Part shown: positions 1-6,905 of the stretch, in pieces
Numbering within the stretch: position 1 is the first letter of the stretch
Layout: the number at the start of each line of letters is the position of its first letter
Assembly (NCBI GenBank): GCA_030838245.1
Contig: JAUTXB010000121.1
Location: 1 to 7,024, forward strand
Direction of reading: 5' to 3'
Length of the DNA stretch: 7,024 bases
From: Acidimicrobiaceae bacterium
Lineage (GTDB): Bacteria > Actinomycetota > Acidimicrobiia > Acidimicrobiales > RAAP-2
Made by a program: the position numbers and the translations under genes
Notes under the pieces: generated by a model
The model's input: the letters and a program-made list of their open reading frames with translations, nothing else
Told to the model about the DNA's origin: nothing
Databases searched by the model: none

Positions 1-804
1 GGCTGGGCCTCGACGAACACGCTGGGGTGCCTGGCGGCGGCGTTCGTTCTCATCGCTTTGTTCATCGTTATCGAGCGCCGAACCGCGTCTGCCCTCGTTC
101 CCTTGTCCATCTTTTCCAATCGGAGCCTCAGCGTTTCGAACCTGGTCTCGCTGGCTTTGGGTGCGTCGATCTTCTCCATGTTCTATTTCCTGTCCCTCTA
201 CATGCAACAAGTCCTGGGGTACTCGGCTCTCAAGACCGGTGTCGGGTACCTGTCGATTGCCGGCGCGATCATCGTGGCGGCCGGGGCGGCCCAATCACTG
301 GTGGCCAAGCTCGGAGTTCGGCTCGTGATGTCCATCGGGATGGCCTTTGCTGCTGGCGGACTCGTCTATTTCGCCCAGATCTCCCCTCACGGGACGTACG
401 TCGGTACCCTGCTGCCCGGGTTCCTCCTGGCCGGTGTGGGCCTCGGCCTTTCGTTCGTACCGGTGACCATCGGCGCGGTGACCGGTGTCGGCCCCCATGA
501 GGCAGGCGTCGCATCCGGGCTGATCACGACGACCCAGCAGATTGGCGGGGCACTCGGGGTCGCCGTCCTCTCGACCATCGCCGTCTCAGCGACGACGAGG
601 TTCATCGGCTCACATGGCCATGGGCCCCTCGCCCAGGTCAACGCCCTCAATCATGGTTTTTCGATCGCCTTCTGGTTCGGCGCCGTCTTTGCGGTTATCG
701 GGTGCCTTGTCGCCCTGTTCGGAATGACCGGCACTGGTGTCACTGATGCCCACGGGTCCGAGCGGGTGATCGAAGAAGGGTCGAGCGAGATCGAACCGGC
801 GTGA
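1..804 (+). CDS. DHA2-family MFS exporter, C-terminal half (5' end outside window)
   Basis: The reading frame is open from base 1 to a TGA at 802-804, giving 267 residues with no start in the window, so this is the C-terminal half of a longer protein (family members are about 450-550 residues). Alternating hydrophobic segments fit roughly the last six to seven helices of a 14-helix drug:H+ antiporter of the EmrB/QacA type. Family-typical stretches are the GW...IERR segment at residues 1-27, the PLSIFSNRS segment before the next helix, FYFLSLYMQQVLGYSALKTG at about 60-79, and GVASGLITTTQQIGGALGVA at about 165-184. The product should sit in the cytoplasmic membrane and export small molecules using the proton gradient; the substrate cannot be told. 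The tail after the last helix (about residues 243-267) is acidic and cytoplasmic. It has the same architecture as the transporter at 2324-3895 but differs clearly in sequence, so the two are not a recent duplication. The gene is convergent with the amidase. Confidence 0.9.
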   Translation, partial: GWASTNTLGCLAAAFVLIALFIVIERRTASALVPLSIFSNRSLSVSNLVSLALGASIFSMFYFLSLYMQQVLGYSALKTGVGYLSIAGAIIVAAGAAQSLVAKLGVRLVMSIGMAFAAGGLVYFAQISPHGTYVGTLLPGFLLAGVGLGLSFVPVTIGAVTGVGPHEAGVASGLITTTQQIGGALGVAVLSTIAVSATTRFIGSHGHGPLAQVNALNHGFSIAFWFGAVFAVIGCLVALFGMTGTGVTDAHGSERVIEEGSSEIEPA

Positions 805-807
805 TCA

Positions 808-838
808 GCTCCGCAGGCGTCACTTCGACGCCCTGAGC
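808..838. terminator. Hairpin between convergent exporter and amidase genes, possible bidirectional terminator
   Basis: GGCGTC at 816-821 pairs perfectly with GACGCC at 827-832 around the five-base loop ACTTC. With a bulged C at 833 the stem extends by CA/TG (814-815 with 834-835), and across a small internal loop by GCT/AGC (808-810 with 836-838). It lies in the 65-base gap between two converging stop codons (804 and 870), where a shared terminator is expected. There is no T-run on either side, so it is not a classical intrinsic terminator, but U-tract-less hairpins are common at gene ends in high-GC actinobacteria. Confidence 0.45.
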
Positions 839-869
839 AGATCTCGATCATCACCACAGGCGCAAACGG

Positions 870-2324
870 TCAGGTCGCGATGGCCATGGCCGGATGACGG
901 GCGGCCCAGGGCCGGGCCTCCTCGAGCTGCGAGGCCAACCGGAAGAGCAGGTCCTCGCGGCCGTAGTGGGCTACCACCTGGACGCCCACCGGCAGGCCTC
1001 CGGCCGTCCACCACAGGGGCAGCGAGATGGCGGGCTGGCCCGACGCGTCGAAGGGGAGGGCGAAGCCCGACATCGCCGACCAGCCCGAGAACACGTCGGC
1101 CAGGGGTCGGTCACCCGACAGCGTGCCCAACTCGGGTGGCACGATGGCCATGGTGGGGGTGAGCAGCACGTCGAAGGCGGCCGATGCCCCCTCGATGGCC
1201 CGACTCCACCGGGCGATGGCGTCGATGGCGTCGATCAACTGTGCGGCGGTCAGTGCCCGACCGGCCTCGACCATGGCCGCCGGCATCGGCTCCATGTCGG
1301 TGGCCGACGCTCCAAGCCGCTCCTCCCACATGCCGACGTCTCGGGCGATGCTGGCCGCGATCACCGTGCTCACCCCGGCCAGGCCGTCAGGGTCGGACAG
1401 GGCGGCACCGGCCAGCTCGCCCACCTCGTGACCGAGGCTCTCGAGCAGCCGGGCGGCATCCTCGACCGCGGCGACGCACTCGGGGTCCACCGGTCCACCC
1501 GACGGTTGGTCGACCACCAGGCCGACCCGGCACCGCCCGGGGTCCCGCCCCACGTCGTCGAGCCAGGGGCCGGCGGGAGGCGGGGCCCGGTGCAGGTCGC
1601 CGGGCACCGGGCCGGCGCTGGCGTCGAGGATGGCGGCGGAATCCCGTACCGATCGGGTGAGGACGTGCTCATGGGTGAGCGGTCCCCAGTACGACCCCAG
1701 GTCGGGGGCCAGGCTGGTCCGGTCTCGGCTCGGCTTGAGCCCGACCAGCCCGCAGCACGATGCCGGGATCCGGATTGATCCTCCCATGTCGTTCCCGTGG
1801 GCGGCAGGGACCATCCCGCAGGCCACAGCGGCAGCCGACCCACCGCTGGACCCCCCCGGCGAGCGGGTGAGGTCCCACGGATTGCAGGTCGGGCCGAAGG
1901 CCAACGGCTCGGTGGTGGGTGAGATGGTCAGTTCGGGCGCCTTGGTCCGGCCCAGCACGATCAGGCCGGCGGCCCGGTACCGACGGGTGAGCTCGGTGTC
2001 GCTCGGCGAGCGCCACGGGTTGTCGCGCAGAAATCGCATCCCGTGCTGGTAGCGGTCACCCTCGGAGTGCTGCACGGCGTCCTTGAGGAGGAAGGGAACG
2101 CCGGCGAACGGTTGCCCGTCGGCCGGTGCCCGGTCGGCGATGACCAAGTCGGCCTCGGCCCGAGCCTGGTCGAAGCGGCGGTCGACCAAGGCGCCGACCG
2201 CCGGGTCCAGCGCTTCGATGCGGTCGATGGCCGCATCGACCAGCTGGCGTGCAACGACCGCACCGGAGCGAACCAGTTCGGCCTGACCCATGGCGTCGGT
2301 CCAGGGCAGGTCGTTCGCTTGCAT
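870..2324 (-). CDS. Amidase-signature hydrolase, NylA-like (6-aminohexanoate-cyclic-dimer hydrolase type)
   Basis: A 484-residue amidase-signature (AS) enzyme that hydrolyses a carbon-nitrogen amide bond. The AS Ser-cisSer-Lys triad is visible: Lys81 in FLLKD, cis-Ser159 in SPGGSSGGS, and nucleophile Ser183 in GNDMGGSIRIPAS. The 24-residue spacing between the serines equals that known for FAAH and related enzymes. The CCGLVGLKPSR block that follows, the GGLPVGVQVVA and GREDLLFRLASQLEEARPW C-terminus and the length are typical of the NylA-like branch, which includes a nylon-oligomer cyclic-dimer hydrolase. True substrates of most members are unknown, so the name marks similarity only. No signal peptide is seen, so it should be cytoplasmic. 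The ATG at 2324 is chosen because AAGGGAG lies nine bases upstream and the ATG overlaps the transporter stop as TAATG. The frame stays open upstream to about 2951 in the transporter's shadow, but that extension does not look like protein. GatA is unlikely because gatB/gatC are not adjacent. Confidence 0.9.
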   Translation of the reverse strand: MQANDLPWTDAMGQAELVRSGAVVARQLVDAAIDRIEALDPAVGALVDRRFDQARAEADLVIADRAPADGQPFAGVPFLLKDAVQHSEGDRYQHGMRFLRDNPWRSPSDTELTRRYRAAGLIVLGRTKAPELTISPTTEPLAFGPTCNPWDLTRSPGGSSGGSAAAVACGMVPAAHGNDMGGSIRIPASCCGLVGLKPSRDRTSLAPDLGSYWGPLTHEHVLTRSVRDSAAILDASAGPVPGDLHRAPPPAGPWLDDVGRDPGRCRVGLVVDQPSGGPVDPECVAAVEDAARLLESLGHEVGELAGAALSDPDGLAGVSTVIAASIARDVGMWEERLGASATDMEPMPAAMVEAGRALTAAQLIDAIDAIARWSRAIEGASAAFDVLLTPTMAIVPPELGTLSGDRPLADVFSGWSAMSGFALPFDASGQPAISLPLWWTAGGLPVGVQVVAHYGREDLLFRLASQLEEARPWAARHPAMAIAT

Positions 2325-3895
2325 TACGTGAGGCTCCCTTGGTTCACTGACGAGGAATCCTGCATCGGGACGACTGCTCGAGTCCGGGGGGTGGCCATGG
2401 CCGCAGCCACGCCGCATAGGCAGACGGCGGCCGTGAAGATCATCGACGAGCGCAGGCCGGCCACGAAGGTCTGGGTTACCACGTCCTGCACGTGCCGGGC
2501 CAGGGCGGGGGTGTCGCGGGCCAGCGCCTGTCGGGCGGCCTGGGAGCCGGCCAGCAGACCGTGGACGTCGTGGACCTGGGCGTGGGTGAGTTGATCTCCG
2601 GGCGCGAGATCGTTGAGCCGGCGCTCGGCGAACGTATTGAAGACCACCAGGCCCAGCGTCACGCCCAGCGTCTGGCCGAGCAGCCGGATCTGGCCCAGGA
2701 CTCCCGACGCTGCCCCCACCTTCTCCTCGGTGACGGCGCTCACGCCTGAGATGTTCGAACCGTTGAACGCCCCGCCCGTTCCGATCCCCCCGACCACCGC
2801 CACGACCACGACCAGCATCACGCCGGTGGACGGGCTGACGAAGGCGTAGGCGACCGCTCCGGCCGCCAGCAGGACCATGCCGGCCACCATGGCCGCTCGA
2901 GCGCCAAACCGGTCGCTGATCGGTCCGATCGCCGCCGAGACGAGGAAGCACGGCACCGAGTAGGCCAGCAGCACGATGCCGGCGTGGGCGGGCGTATAGC
3001 CCAGGACCACCTGTAGGTAGAGAGGTGTGAAGAACAAGGTGAGGGCGAAACCGAAGTTGCCGGCGAACCCGACGGTGGTGGCCGACCAGTACGTGCGGTT
3101 GCGAAAGAGGTCGAAGTCGATCAACGGCTCGGGTCGCTTCGGCTCATAGACGAGGAAGACGGCGAGGAGCAGGGCCGAGACGCCAAGCGATCCGACCACG
3201 GCCGGCGATCCCCAGCCCAGCTCATTGGCCGACTGCAGGCCGAACAGGAGGCAGAGGAGGGCGAGCGTCGGCGTCACCACGCCGAACCAGTCAATGGACC
3301 GGGAGGCCGACTCGTCCCTCGACTCTTCGACCGCCAACAGCGTGATGGCCAATCCGGCGGCCAGAAGGGGGAGGTTCAGCCAGAACAACCAGCGCCACGA
3401 CAGAGACTCCGAGAACCACCCGGCCAGCGGCCCACCGATCACGTTGCCGAGCATGAAGCCGGCAGCCCACATGCCCAATCCGACCGACCGTCGCTCGGGC
3501 GCGAAGGCGTTGCTCACGATGGGGAACGAGGCGGCATAGGTCCCCGACATCCCGACTCCCTCGAGCGCCCGGAAGCCGATCAGGACGCCGACGGACGGCG
3601 CTAACGCGCACCCTACCGAGGCGACGGCCAGGACGGTGATGGAGGCGATCAGCAGCCGGCGGCGCCCGAGGATGTCGCTCAACCGTCCCAGCACCATGGC
3701 ACCGGCACCGAAGAACAAGATGGCCATGTTGAGCACCCAGGCCAGCTCCGACGTGGTCGCCGAGAAACTCGAAGCGACGGAAGGGAGGGCGACAACCAGC
3801 CCGAAGCTGTCGATGCTGATGGGCAGCATCACGATCGCCATGGCCGCCACCACCCACCAGCAACGGGTGCGATCCGATGGTCGCAACATTCGCAT
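2324..3895 (-). CDS. DHA2-family (EmrB/QacA-type) 14-helix MFS transporter
   Basis: A 523-residue membrane transporter, probably a proton-driven exporter in the cytoplasmic membrane. Numbered from ATG 3895, helix 1 starts near residue 12 and carries a form of the DHA2 motif (SIDSFGLVVALPSV, Asp29). MFS motif A is the cytoplasmic loop GRLSDILGRRR near 70-80, and the antiporter motif C region is WAAGFMLGNVIGGPLAG near 143-159, just before SWRWLFWLNLP. The second half repeats the family pattern (LFRNRTYWSA, FFTPLYLQVVLGYTPAHAG, GAASGVLGQIRLLGQTLGV), with the usual long, partly charged loop before the last helix. The length is normal. Start choice: ATG 3895 leaves a short basic N-terminus before helix 1; ATG 3889 is nearly as good, while GTG 3922 and TTG 3937 extend into the divergent promoter region. 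The stop TAA (2326-2324) overlaps the amidase ATG by one base, so the two genes form an operon. Substrate unknown; linkage suggests the amidase's substrate or product. Confidence 0.9.
   Translation of the reverse strand: MRMLRPSDRTRCWWVVAAMAIVMLPISIDSFGLVVALPSVASSFSATTSELAWVLNMAILFFGAGAMVLGRLSDILGRRRLLIASITVLAVASVGCALAPSVGVLIGFRALEGVGMSGTYAASFPIVSNAFAPERRSVGLGMWAAGFMLGNVIGGPLAGWFSESLSWRWLFWLNLPLLAAGLAITLLAVEESRDESASRSIDWFGVVTPTLALLCLLFGLQSANELGWGSPAVVGSLGVSALLLAVFLVYEPKRPEPLIDFDLFRNRTYWSATTVGFAGNFGFALTLFFTPLYLQVVLGYTPAHAGIVLLAYSVPCFLVSAAIGPISDRFGARAAMVAGMVLLAAGAVAYAFVSPSTGVMLVVVVAVVGGIGTGGAFNGSNISGVSAVTEEKVGAASGVLGQIRLLGQTLGVTLGLVVFNTFAERRLNDLAPGDQLTHAQVHDVHGLLAGSQAARQALARDTPALARHVQDVVTQTFVAGLRSSMIFTAAVCLCGVAAAMATPRTRAVVPMQDSSSVNQGSLT
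2334..2340 (-). promoter_or_regulatory. Shine-Dalgarno of the amidase, inside the end of the transporter gene
   Basis: On the minus strand AAGGGAG (2340-2334) is followed by nine bases and then the ATG at 2324. It lies within the last codons of the upstream transporter and fixes the amidase start. Together with the TAATG stop/start overlap it suggests reinitiation or coupled translation. Confidence 0.7.
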
Positions 3896-3901
3896 CCGCA
3901 G

Positions 3902-3907
3902 AGTATG
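3902..3907 (-). promoter_or_regulatory. Possible -10 box for the transporter-amidase operon
   Basis: The minus strand reads CATACT at 3907-3902, one mismatch from TATACT, six bases upstream of ATG 3895. This is the same spacing as the TACGAT box before the divergent CoA-transferase. No convincing -35 element is seen, and an overlapping TACTCT (3905-3900) is an alternative. If real, the transporter mRNA would be leaderless or almost so, which fits the lack of a well-spaced Shine-Dalgarno before 3895. Confidence 0.25.
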
Positions 3908-3998
3908 ACCCTGTCCCGTCACGGTGTGCCCGGCCAACAGCCTGGCCCTGGCTCGTCATCTCATTGAACACGCCCGCTCGGAACTGACGGCGGTGCCC

Positions 3999-4004
3999 TA
4001 CGAT
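3999..4004 (+). promoter_or_regulatory. -10 box (TACGAT) of a leaderless CoA-transferase transcript
   Basis: TACGAT fits the actinobacterial TANNNT -10 consensus and ends six bases before the GTG at 4011, so transcription would start at or next to the start codon. No Shine-Dalgarno is present upstream of this GTG. The spacing and the missing ribosome site are the hallmarks of leaderless genes in actinobacteria, and they support GTG 4011 over the GTG at 3924. A good -35 hexamer at 17-18 bases was not found. Confidence 0.5.
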
Positions 4005-4010
4005 GCCGGC

Positions 4011-5309
4011 GTGAAACGCTCATCGAACACCGAGGCCGCACTGGCCAGCCGGCTCTGTCCGCCCGAGGCCGTCCTCGATCACATCATCGACGGCAGCGAT
4101 GTCATCATCGGCGTGGCCAACGGGGCGCCCGACACGGTTCTCGATGCCATCGAGGCCGGTGCCGGCCGCTTCGACGACGTGCGGCTCCATCAGATGCTGC
4201 CTCTCAGAGACCGTGCCTATATTCGGGGCGAGCTGCCCGGGCTTCGACATGTGTCCTGGTTCCTGTCCGATTGCGACCGCCAGGCCTTTGCCGACGGTCG
4301 GTGCGACCTTGTCCCCAACAATTTCAGCGACGTGCCCGCGTTGTTGCGACGGACGGCTCGTCGCCCGCTGGCCATCGCCAGTGCCTCGTCCCCCGACGAT
4401 CACGGGTATTTCTCCCTTGGGTGTCACGCCGAGTACATGGCCGCACTGGCCGGTGATGTGCCTCTGTTCCTCGAGGCCAACCGGGCCATGCCTCGGACGT
4501 TCGGCGAGAACCAGGTTCATGTGAGTCAGGTGGTGGGATGGTCAGAGGCCGACTACCCGCTTATCGAGCTGGACCAACCCGAAGCCAGCCCGGCTGATCG
4601 GCGCATCGCCGAACTGGTGGCGGAGCGGATCGCTGACGGGGCCACCCTCCAGGTAGGCATCGGAGCCATCCCCGGCACCGTGCTGGGCTTGCTGCACGAC
4701 CGTAAGCACCTCGGCATCAACAGCGAGCTGATCACCGATGCCGTGGTCGACCTCATCGAGTCGGGGGCGGTGACCGGCAGCCGCAAACGGAGCAATCGGA
4801 ACAAGGTGGTCACCACCACCGCCCTTGGCTCCCGGCGCCTGTACGACTTCGTCGACGGGAACCCCGGAGTCGAGTTCTGGCCGGTCGACTACACCAACGA
4901 CGCCCATCGGGTGGCCCAAGAGGACCGGTTCGTGGCCATCAACGCCACCCTCGAGGTCGACTTTCTCGGGCAGTGCGCCTCCGAGTCGCTCGGCAGCCAC
5001 TACTTCTCCTCGTCCGGCGGCCAGCCCGACTTCGCTCGCGGTGCCATCTATTCGCCCGAGGGTCAGTCGTTCATCGTGCTGCACTCCTCGACCCACGACT
5101 GCACCGTTTCACGGGTGGTCCCCCGGCTACACGCCGGAGCCGCCGTCACCACCTACAAGAACATCGTCGACCGAGTGGTCACCGAGCACGGGGTGGCCGA
5201 GCTGCGGGGCAGCACAATCCAACAACGGACCGAGCGGCTGATCGCCGTGGCCGACCCGGCCTTTCGGGACGAGCTCACCCGCGAGGCTCGGAACATGGAA
5301 TTCCTGTAG
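4011..5309 (+). CDS. CoA-transferase, acetyl-CoA hydrolase / 4-hydroxybutyrate CoA-transferase family
   Basis: A 432-residue cytoplasmic enzyme predicted to move CoA between an acyl-CoA donor (usually acetyl-CoA) and a carboxylate through a glutamyl-CoA thioester. The family layout is complete: an N-terminal half with a VIIGVANGAP loop (31-40) and SPDDHGYFSLG (127-137), a linker, then a C-terminal half with the glycine loop QVGIGAIPGTVLGLL (214-228). The block INATLEVDFLGQCASESLG (310-328) places Glu315 at the catalytic-glutamate position known from 4-hydroxybutyrate CoA-transferase, followed by GGQPDFARGA (336-345). The C-terminus has SRVVPRL, AAVTTYKNIVDRVVTEHGVAEL and DPAFRDELTREA. The length matches the Cat2/4-hydroxybutyrate group rather than the about 500-residue Cat1 (succinyl-CoA:acetate) group, but the carboxylate cannot be read from sequence. 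GTG 4011 is preferred because of the six-base distance from TACGAT and the family-like N-terminus; GTG 3924 would add 29 residues that run into the divergent promoter. It faces away from the transporter-amidase operon. Confidence 0.9.
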   Translation: MKRSSNTEAALASRLCPPEAVLDHIIDGSDVIIGVANGAPDTVLDAIEAGAGRFDDVRLHQMLPLRDRAYIRGELPGLRHVSWFLSDCDRQAFADGRCDLVPNNFSDVPALLRRTARRPLAIASASSPDDHGYFSLGCHAEYMAALAGDVPLFLEANRAMPRTFGENQVHVSQVVGWSEADYPLIELDQPEASPADRRIAELVAERIADGATLQVGIGAIPGTVLGLLHDRKHLGINSELITDAVVDLIESGAVTGSRKRSNRNKVVTTTALGSRRLYDFVDGNPGVEFWPVDYTNDAHRVAQEDRFVAINATLEVDFLGQCASESLGSHYFSSSGGQPDFARGAIYSPEGQSFIVLHSSTHDCTVSRVVPRLHAGAAVTTYKNIVDRVVTEHGVAELRGSTIQQRTERLIAVADPAFRDELTREARNMEFL

Positions 5310-5333
5310 CCATCCTGCCGTGGCGTTGCTCCA

Positions 5334-5352
5334 GGCGGCTCTCCTTGCCGCC
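5334..5352. terminator. Hairpin between convergent CoA-transferase and DUF2252 genes, possible bidirectional terminator
   Basis: GGCGGC (5334-5339) pairs perfectly with GCCGCC (5347-5352) around the seven-base loop TCTCCTT. It is centred in the 60-base gap between the two converging stop codons (5309 and 5370). No T-run follows on either strand, so its strength as a terminator is uncertain. Confidence 0.4.
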
Positions 5353-5369
5353 GAACCGACCCGACCCGC

Positions 5370-6782
5370 TCAAAGTCCCAACGTCGCCTCGATCCGGCCG
5401 TCCCGGTGGGCGTCCACCAGGGCCTGGTGGTCGGCTTCGTTCTGTTGGGCGTAGGCGTCGGCGAAGCGGGCGATGGCCGAGTCGAAGGTCGGACCGGATC
5501 CCAGGTAGGCGGCGATGGCGATGCGATCCCCGGAGCGGGCGTGGGCCCGGGCCAAGGTCCAGCCGCACAGCTCGCCATAGAGGCCCATGCCGTGAGGGAC
5601 CATGCCGCCGATGTCCACCGAGCCTTTGTGGTCCCAAAGCTGGCGAACGTAGAAGTCCCGTTCCACACCGTCGATGCCGTCGACCCGCACCCAGCCCAGC
5701 AGGATGTCACTGGCCGCCTGCATCAAGCGCTGACCCTCGACCACCCGTTGCCCCTGGTGGTCGAACGGGCTGGGAGACAGGTAGCGCTCCAGAACCGACG
5801 GTCCCGCTTCTTTGGCCTGGAGGATCAAGGGGTCGCTCGCGTCGCGCCCGAGCAGCAGGATGATCCAGCATCGGGTGCCCACGCTGCCCACTCCCACGAC
5901 CTTGCGGGCGATCTCCACCGGTCGGAACGTCTTGAGCAGCCGTTGGCGATCGAGCGGCAGGCTCGACGCATAGTCCTCGAACGTGGACCCGAGGCTCTCC
6001 CGCATGGCTTCGGCGGCCACCGGTTCCATCAGTTTGTCGAGGGGCGTGATGAGGGGGTGCTCATCTCGGAGCCGGACCACCCCTCCGTCGCTGGTGGTCA
6101 GCTTGGCGAAGGCAGTGAGGTGGTCCCGGTTCTGCGCTTTGGTCAAGGTGGTCTCGACCACCTTCTTCTCCCGCCGGCCCATCTGGGCCCGCCACGTGTC
6201 GAGGACGGCGACATCCTGTCGCCCGTACCAGACGTCCAGGTTCGACATCGCCGCGAATGCGCGCATGGCCGTCCGGTAGCTCCGGGCGGCGGCGGTGACG
6301 ATGTCAGCCCGCTCCAGGTCGGTGAAGCCGCGATCTCGGCCGGCCACGGCCAGGCTGGCCGCCAGCCGCTTCACATCCCACTCCCACGGGCCGGCCACCG
6401 TCTCGTCGAAGTCGTTGACGTCGAAGAGCATGCCGCGCTCGGGGGTACCGAATACCCCGAAGTTGGAAAGGTGGGCGTCGCCACAGATCTGGACCTCGAA
6501 CCCGGCGGTGGGGGTGGAGGCCAGATCGGAGGCCATACCCAGGGCTGCCCCCCGGAAGAACGAGAACTCCGAGGCCAGCATGCGGCCATGGCGGATGGGC
6601 ACGAGCTCCGGGACCCGCTCGGCCTCCTGGGACTGCAGCAGCCCGACCGGGTCGGGCCGGTCGCCGGTCGGCTCCCACTCGCCGTGACTCGACCGGGGGA
6701 CCCGTTGTCGCGCTGCCTTGCCCAAGGCGACGCGATCGCTGACGCTCTCGTCAGAGGACTGTGATGCAAGCAGGTCGGTCAT
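5370..6782 (-). CDS. DUF2252 family protein with kinase-like motifs in permuted order
   Basis: A 470-residue soluble protein recognised as DUF2252, a family without an established function to my knowledge. Typical blocks in order: RMLASEFSFFRGAALGMASDLA (67-88, in two parts around FFRGAA), CGDAHLSNFGVFGTPERG (100-117), FDVNDFDET (120-128), GPWEWDVKRLAASLA (131-145), VVGVGSVGTRCWIILLLG (295-312), LQAKEAGPSVLERY (321-334), GQRLMQAASDILLGW (350-364), YVRQLWDHKGS (378-388) and CGWTLARAHARSGD (406-419). The GDxxxxN and DFDE motifs resemble the catalytic loop and metal site of phosphotransferases, and GxGSxG plus Lys324 resembles an ATP-binding lobe; activity is inference. No signal peptide or membrane helix is seen. 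ATG 6782 is chosen because GAGGTGA lies five bases upstream; GTG 6791 lies inside that ribosome site. It is convergent with the CoA-transferase and divergent from the gene at 6920. The length is normal for the family. Confidence 0.88.
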   Translation of the reverse strand: MTDLLASQSSDESVSDRVALGKAARQRVPRSSHGEWEPTGDRPDPVGLLQSQEAERVPELVPIRHGRMLASEFSFFRGAALGMASDLASTPTAGFEVQICGDAHLSNFGVFGTPERGMLFDVNDFDETVAGPWEWDVKRLAASLAVAGRDRGFTDLERADIVTAAARSYRTAMRAFAAMSNLDVWYGRQDVAVLDTWRAQMGRREKKVVETTLTKAQNRDHLTAFAKLTTSDGGVVRLRDEHPLITPLDKLMEPVAAEAMRESLGSTFEDYASSLPLDRQRLLKTFRPVEIARKVVGVGSVGTRCWIILLLGRDASDPLILQAKEAGPSVLERYLSPSPFDHQGQRVVEGQRLMQAASDILLGWVRVDGIDGVERDFYVRQLWDHKGSVDIGGMVPHGMGLYGELCGWTLARAHARSGDRIAIAAYLGSGPTFDSAIARFADAYAQQNEADHQALVDAHRDGRIEATLGL

Positions 6783-6787
6783 GAGGT

Positions 6788-6794
6788 TCACCTC
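6788..6794 (-). promoter_or_regulatory. Shine-Dalgarno of the DUF2252 gene
   Basis: The minus strand reads GAGGTGA (6794-6788), then five bases, then ATG at 6782. This decides the start: the in-frame GTG at 6791 is part of the ribosome-binding site itself. Confidence 0.7.
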
Positions 6795-6853
6795 GCTGGC
6801 GGTCTCGGCCGCCTGTCATCTGAAAGCATCGCGCCGGTCGCTCGCTCCTGTCC

Positions 6854-6859
6854 TACGCT
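6854..6859 (+). promoter_or_regulatory. Possible -10 box for the gene starting at 6920
   Basis: TACGCT matches TANNNT and would place a transcription start near 6866, about 50 bases before the TTG start. No clear -35 element is present, so this is a weak call based on position in the divergent 137-base gap between the DUF2252 gene and the next gene. Confidence 0.2.
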
Positions 6860-6905
6860 CCATTGCCAGCAACGACATGACCGAACGAGCACCGACCGAG
6901 CCGAC

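Noticed and set aside
894..1778. A 294-codon plus-strand open frame opposite the amidase
   Set aside because: Low-complexity Gly/Arg/Pro translation with no family motif, antisense to a well-supported enzyme; also a GC shadow.
2325..2951. N-terminal extension of the amidase frame upstream of ATG 2324
   Set aside because: It overlaps the transporter gene in another frame and reads as Arg/Gly/Pro-rich sequence. The amidase family starts at about the MQANDLPW segment, and a Shine-Dalgarno precedes ATG 2324.
1..3895. The two DHA2 transporters as a recent tandem or inverted duplication
   Set aside because: They share the family pattern (for example VLGY, GVASG/GAASG blocks) but differ at most other positions, so they are distant paralogs brought near each other.
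3930..3955. Short inverted repeats (such as AGCC/GGCT) in the divergent region as an operator
   Set aside because: The arms are only four bases and are expected by chance in such GC-rich DNA.
3924..4010. GTG 3924 as the CoA-transferase start (461 residues)
   Set aside because: It adds 29 residues without family resemblance that run across the divergent promoter. The TACGAT box six bases before GTG 4011 explains the later start better.
5406..6764. A 452-codon plus-strand open frame opposite the DUF2252 gene
   Set aside because: Its translation is rich in Gly, Pro, Arg, His and Val with no recognisable motif. It lies codon-for-codon opposite a protein with clear family blocks, a usual shadow in GC-rich DNA.
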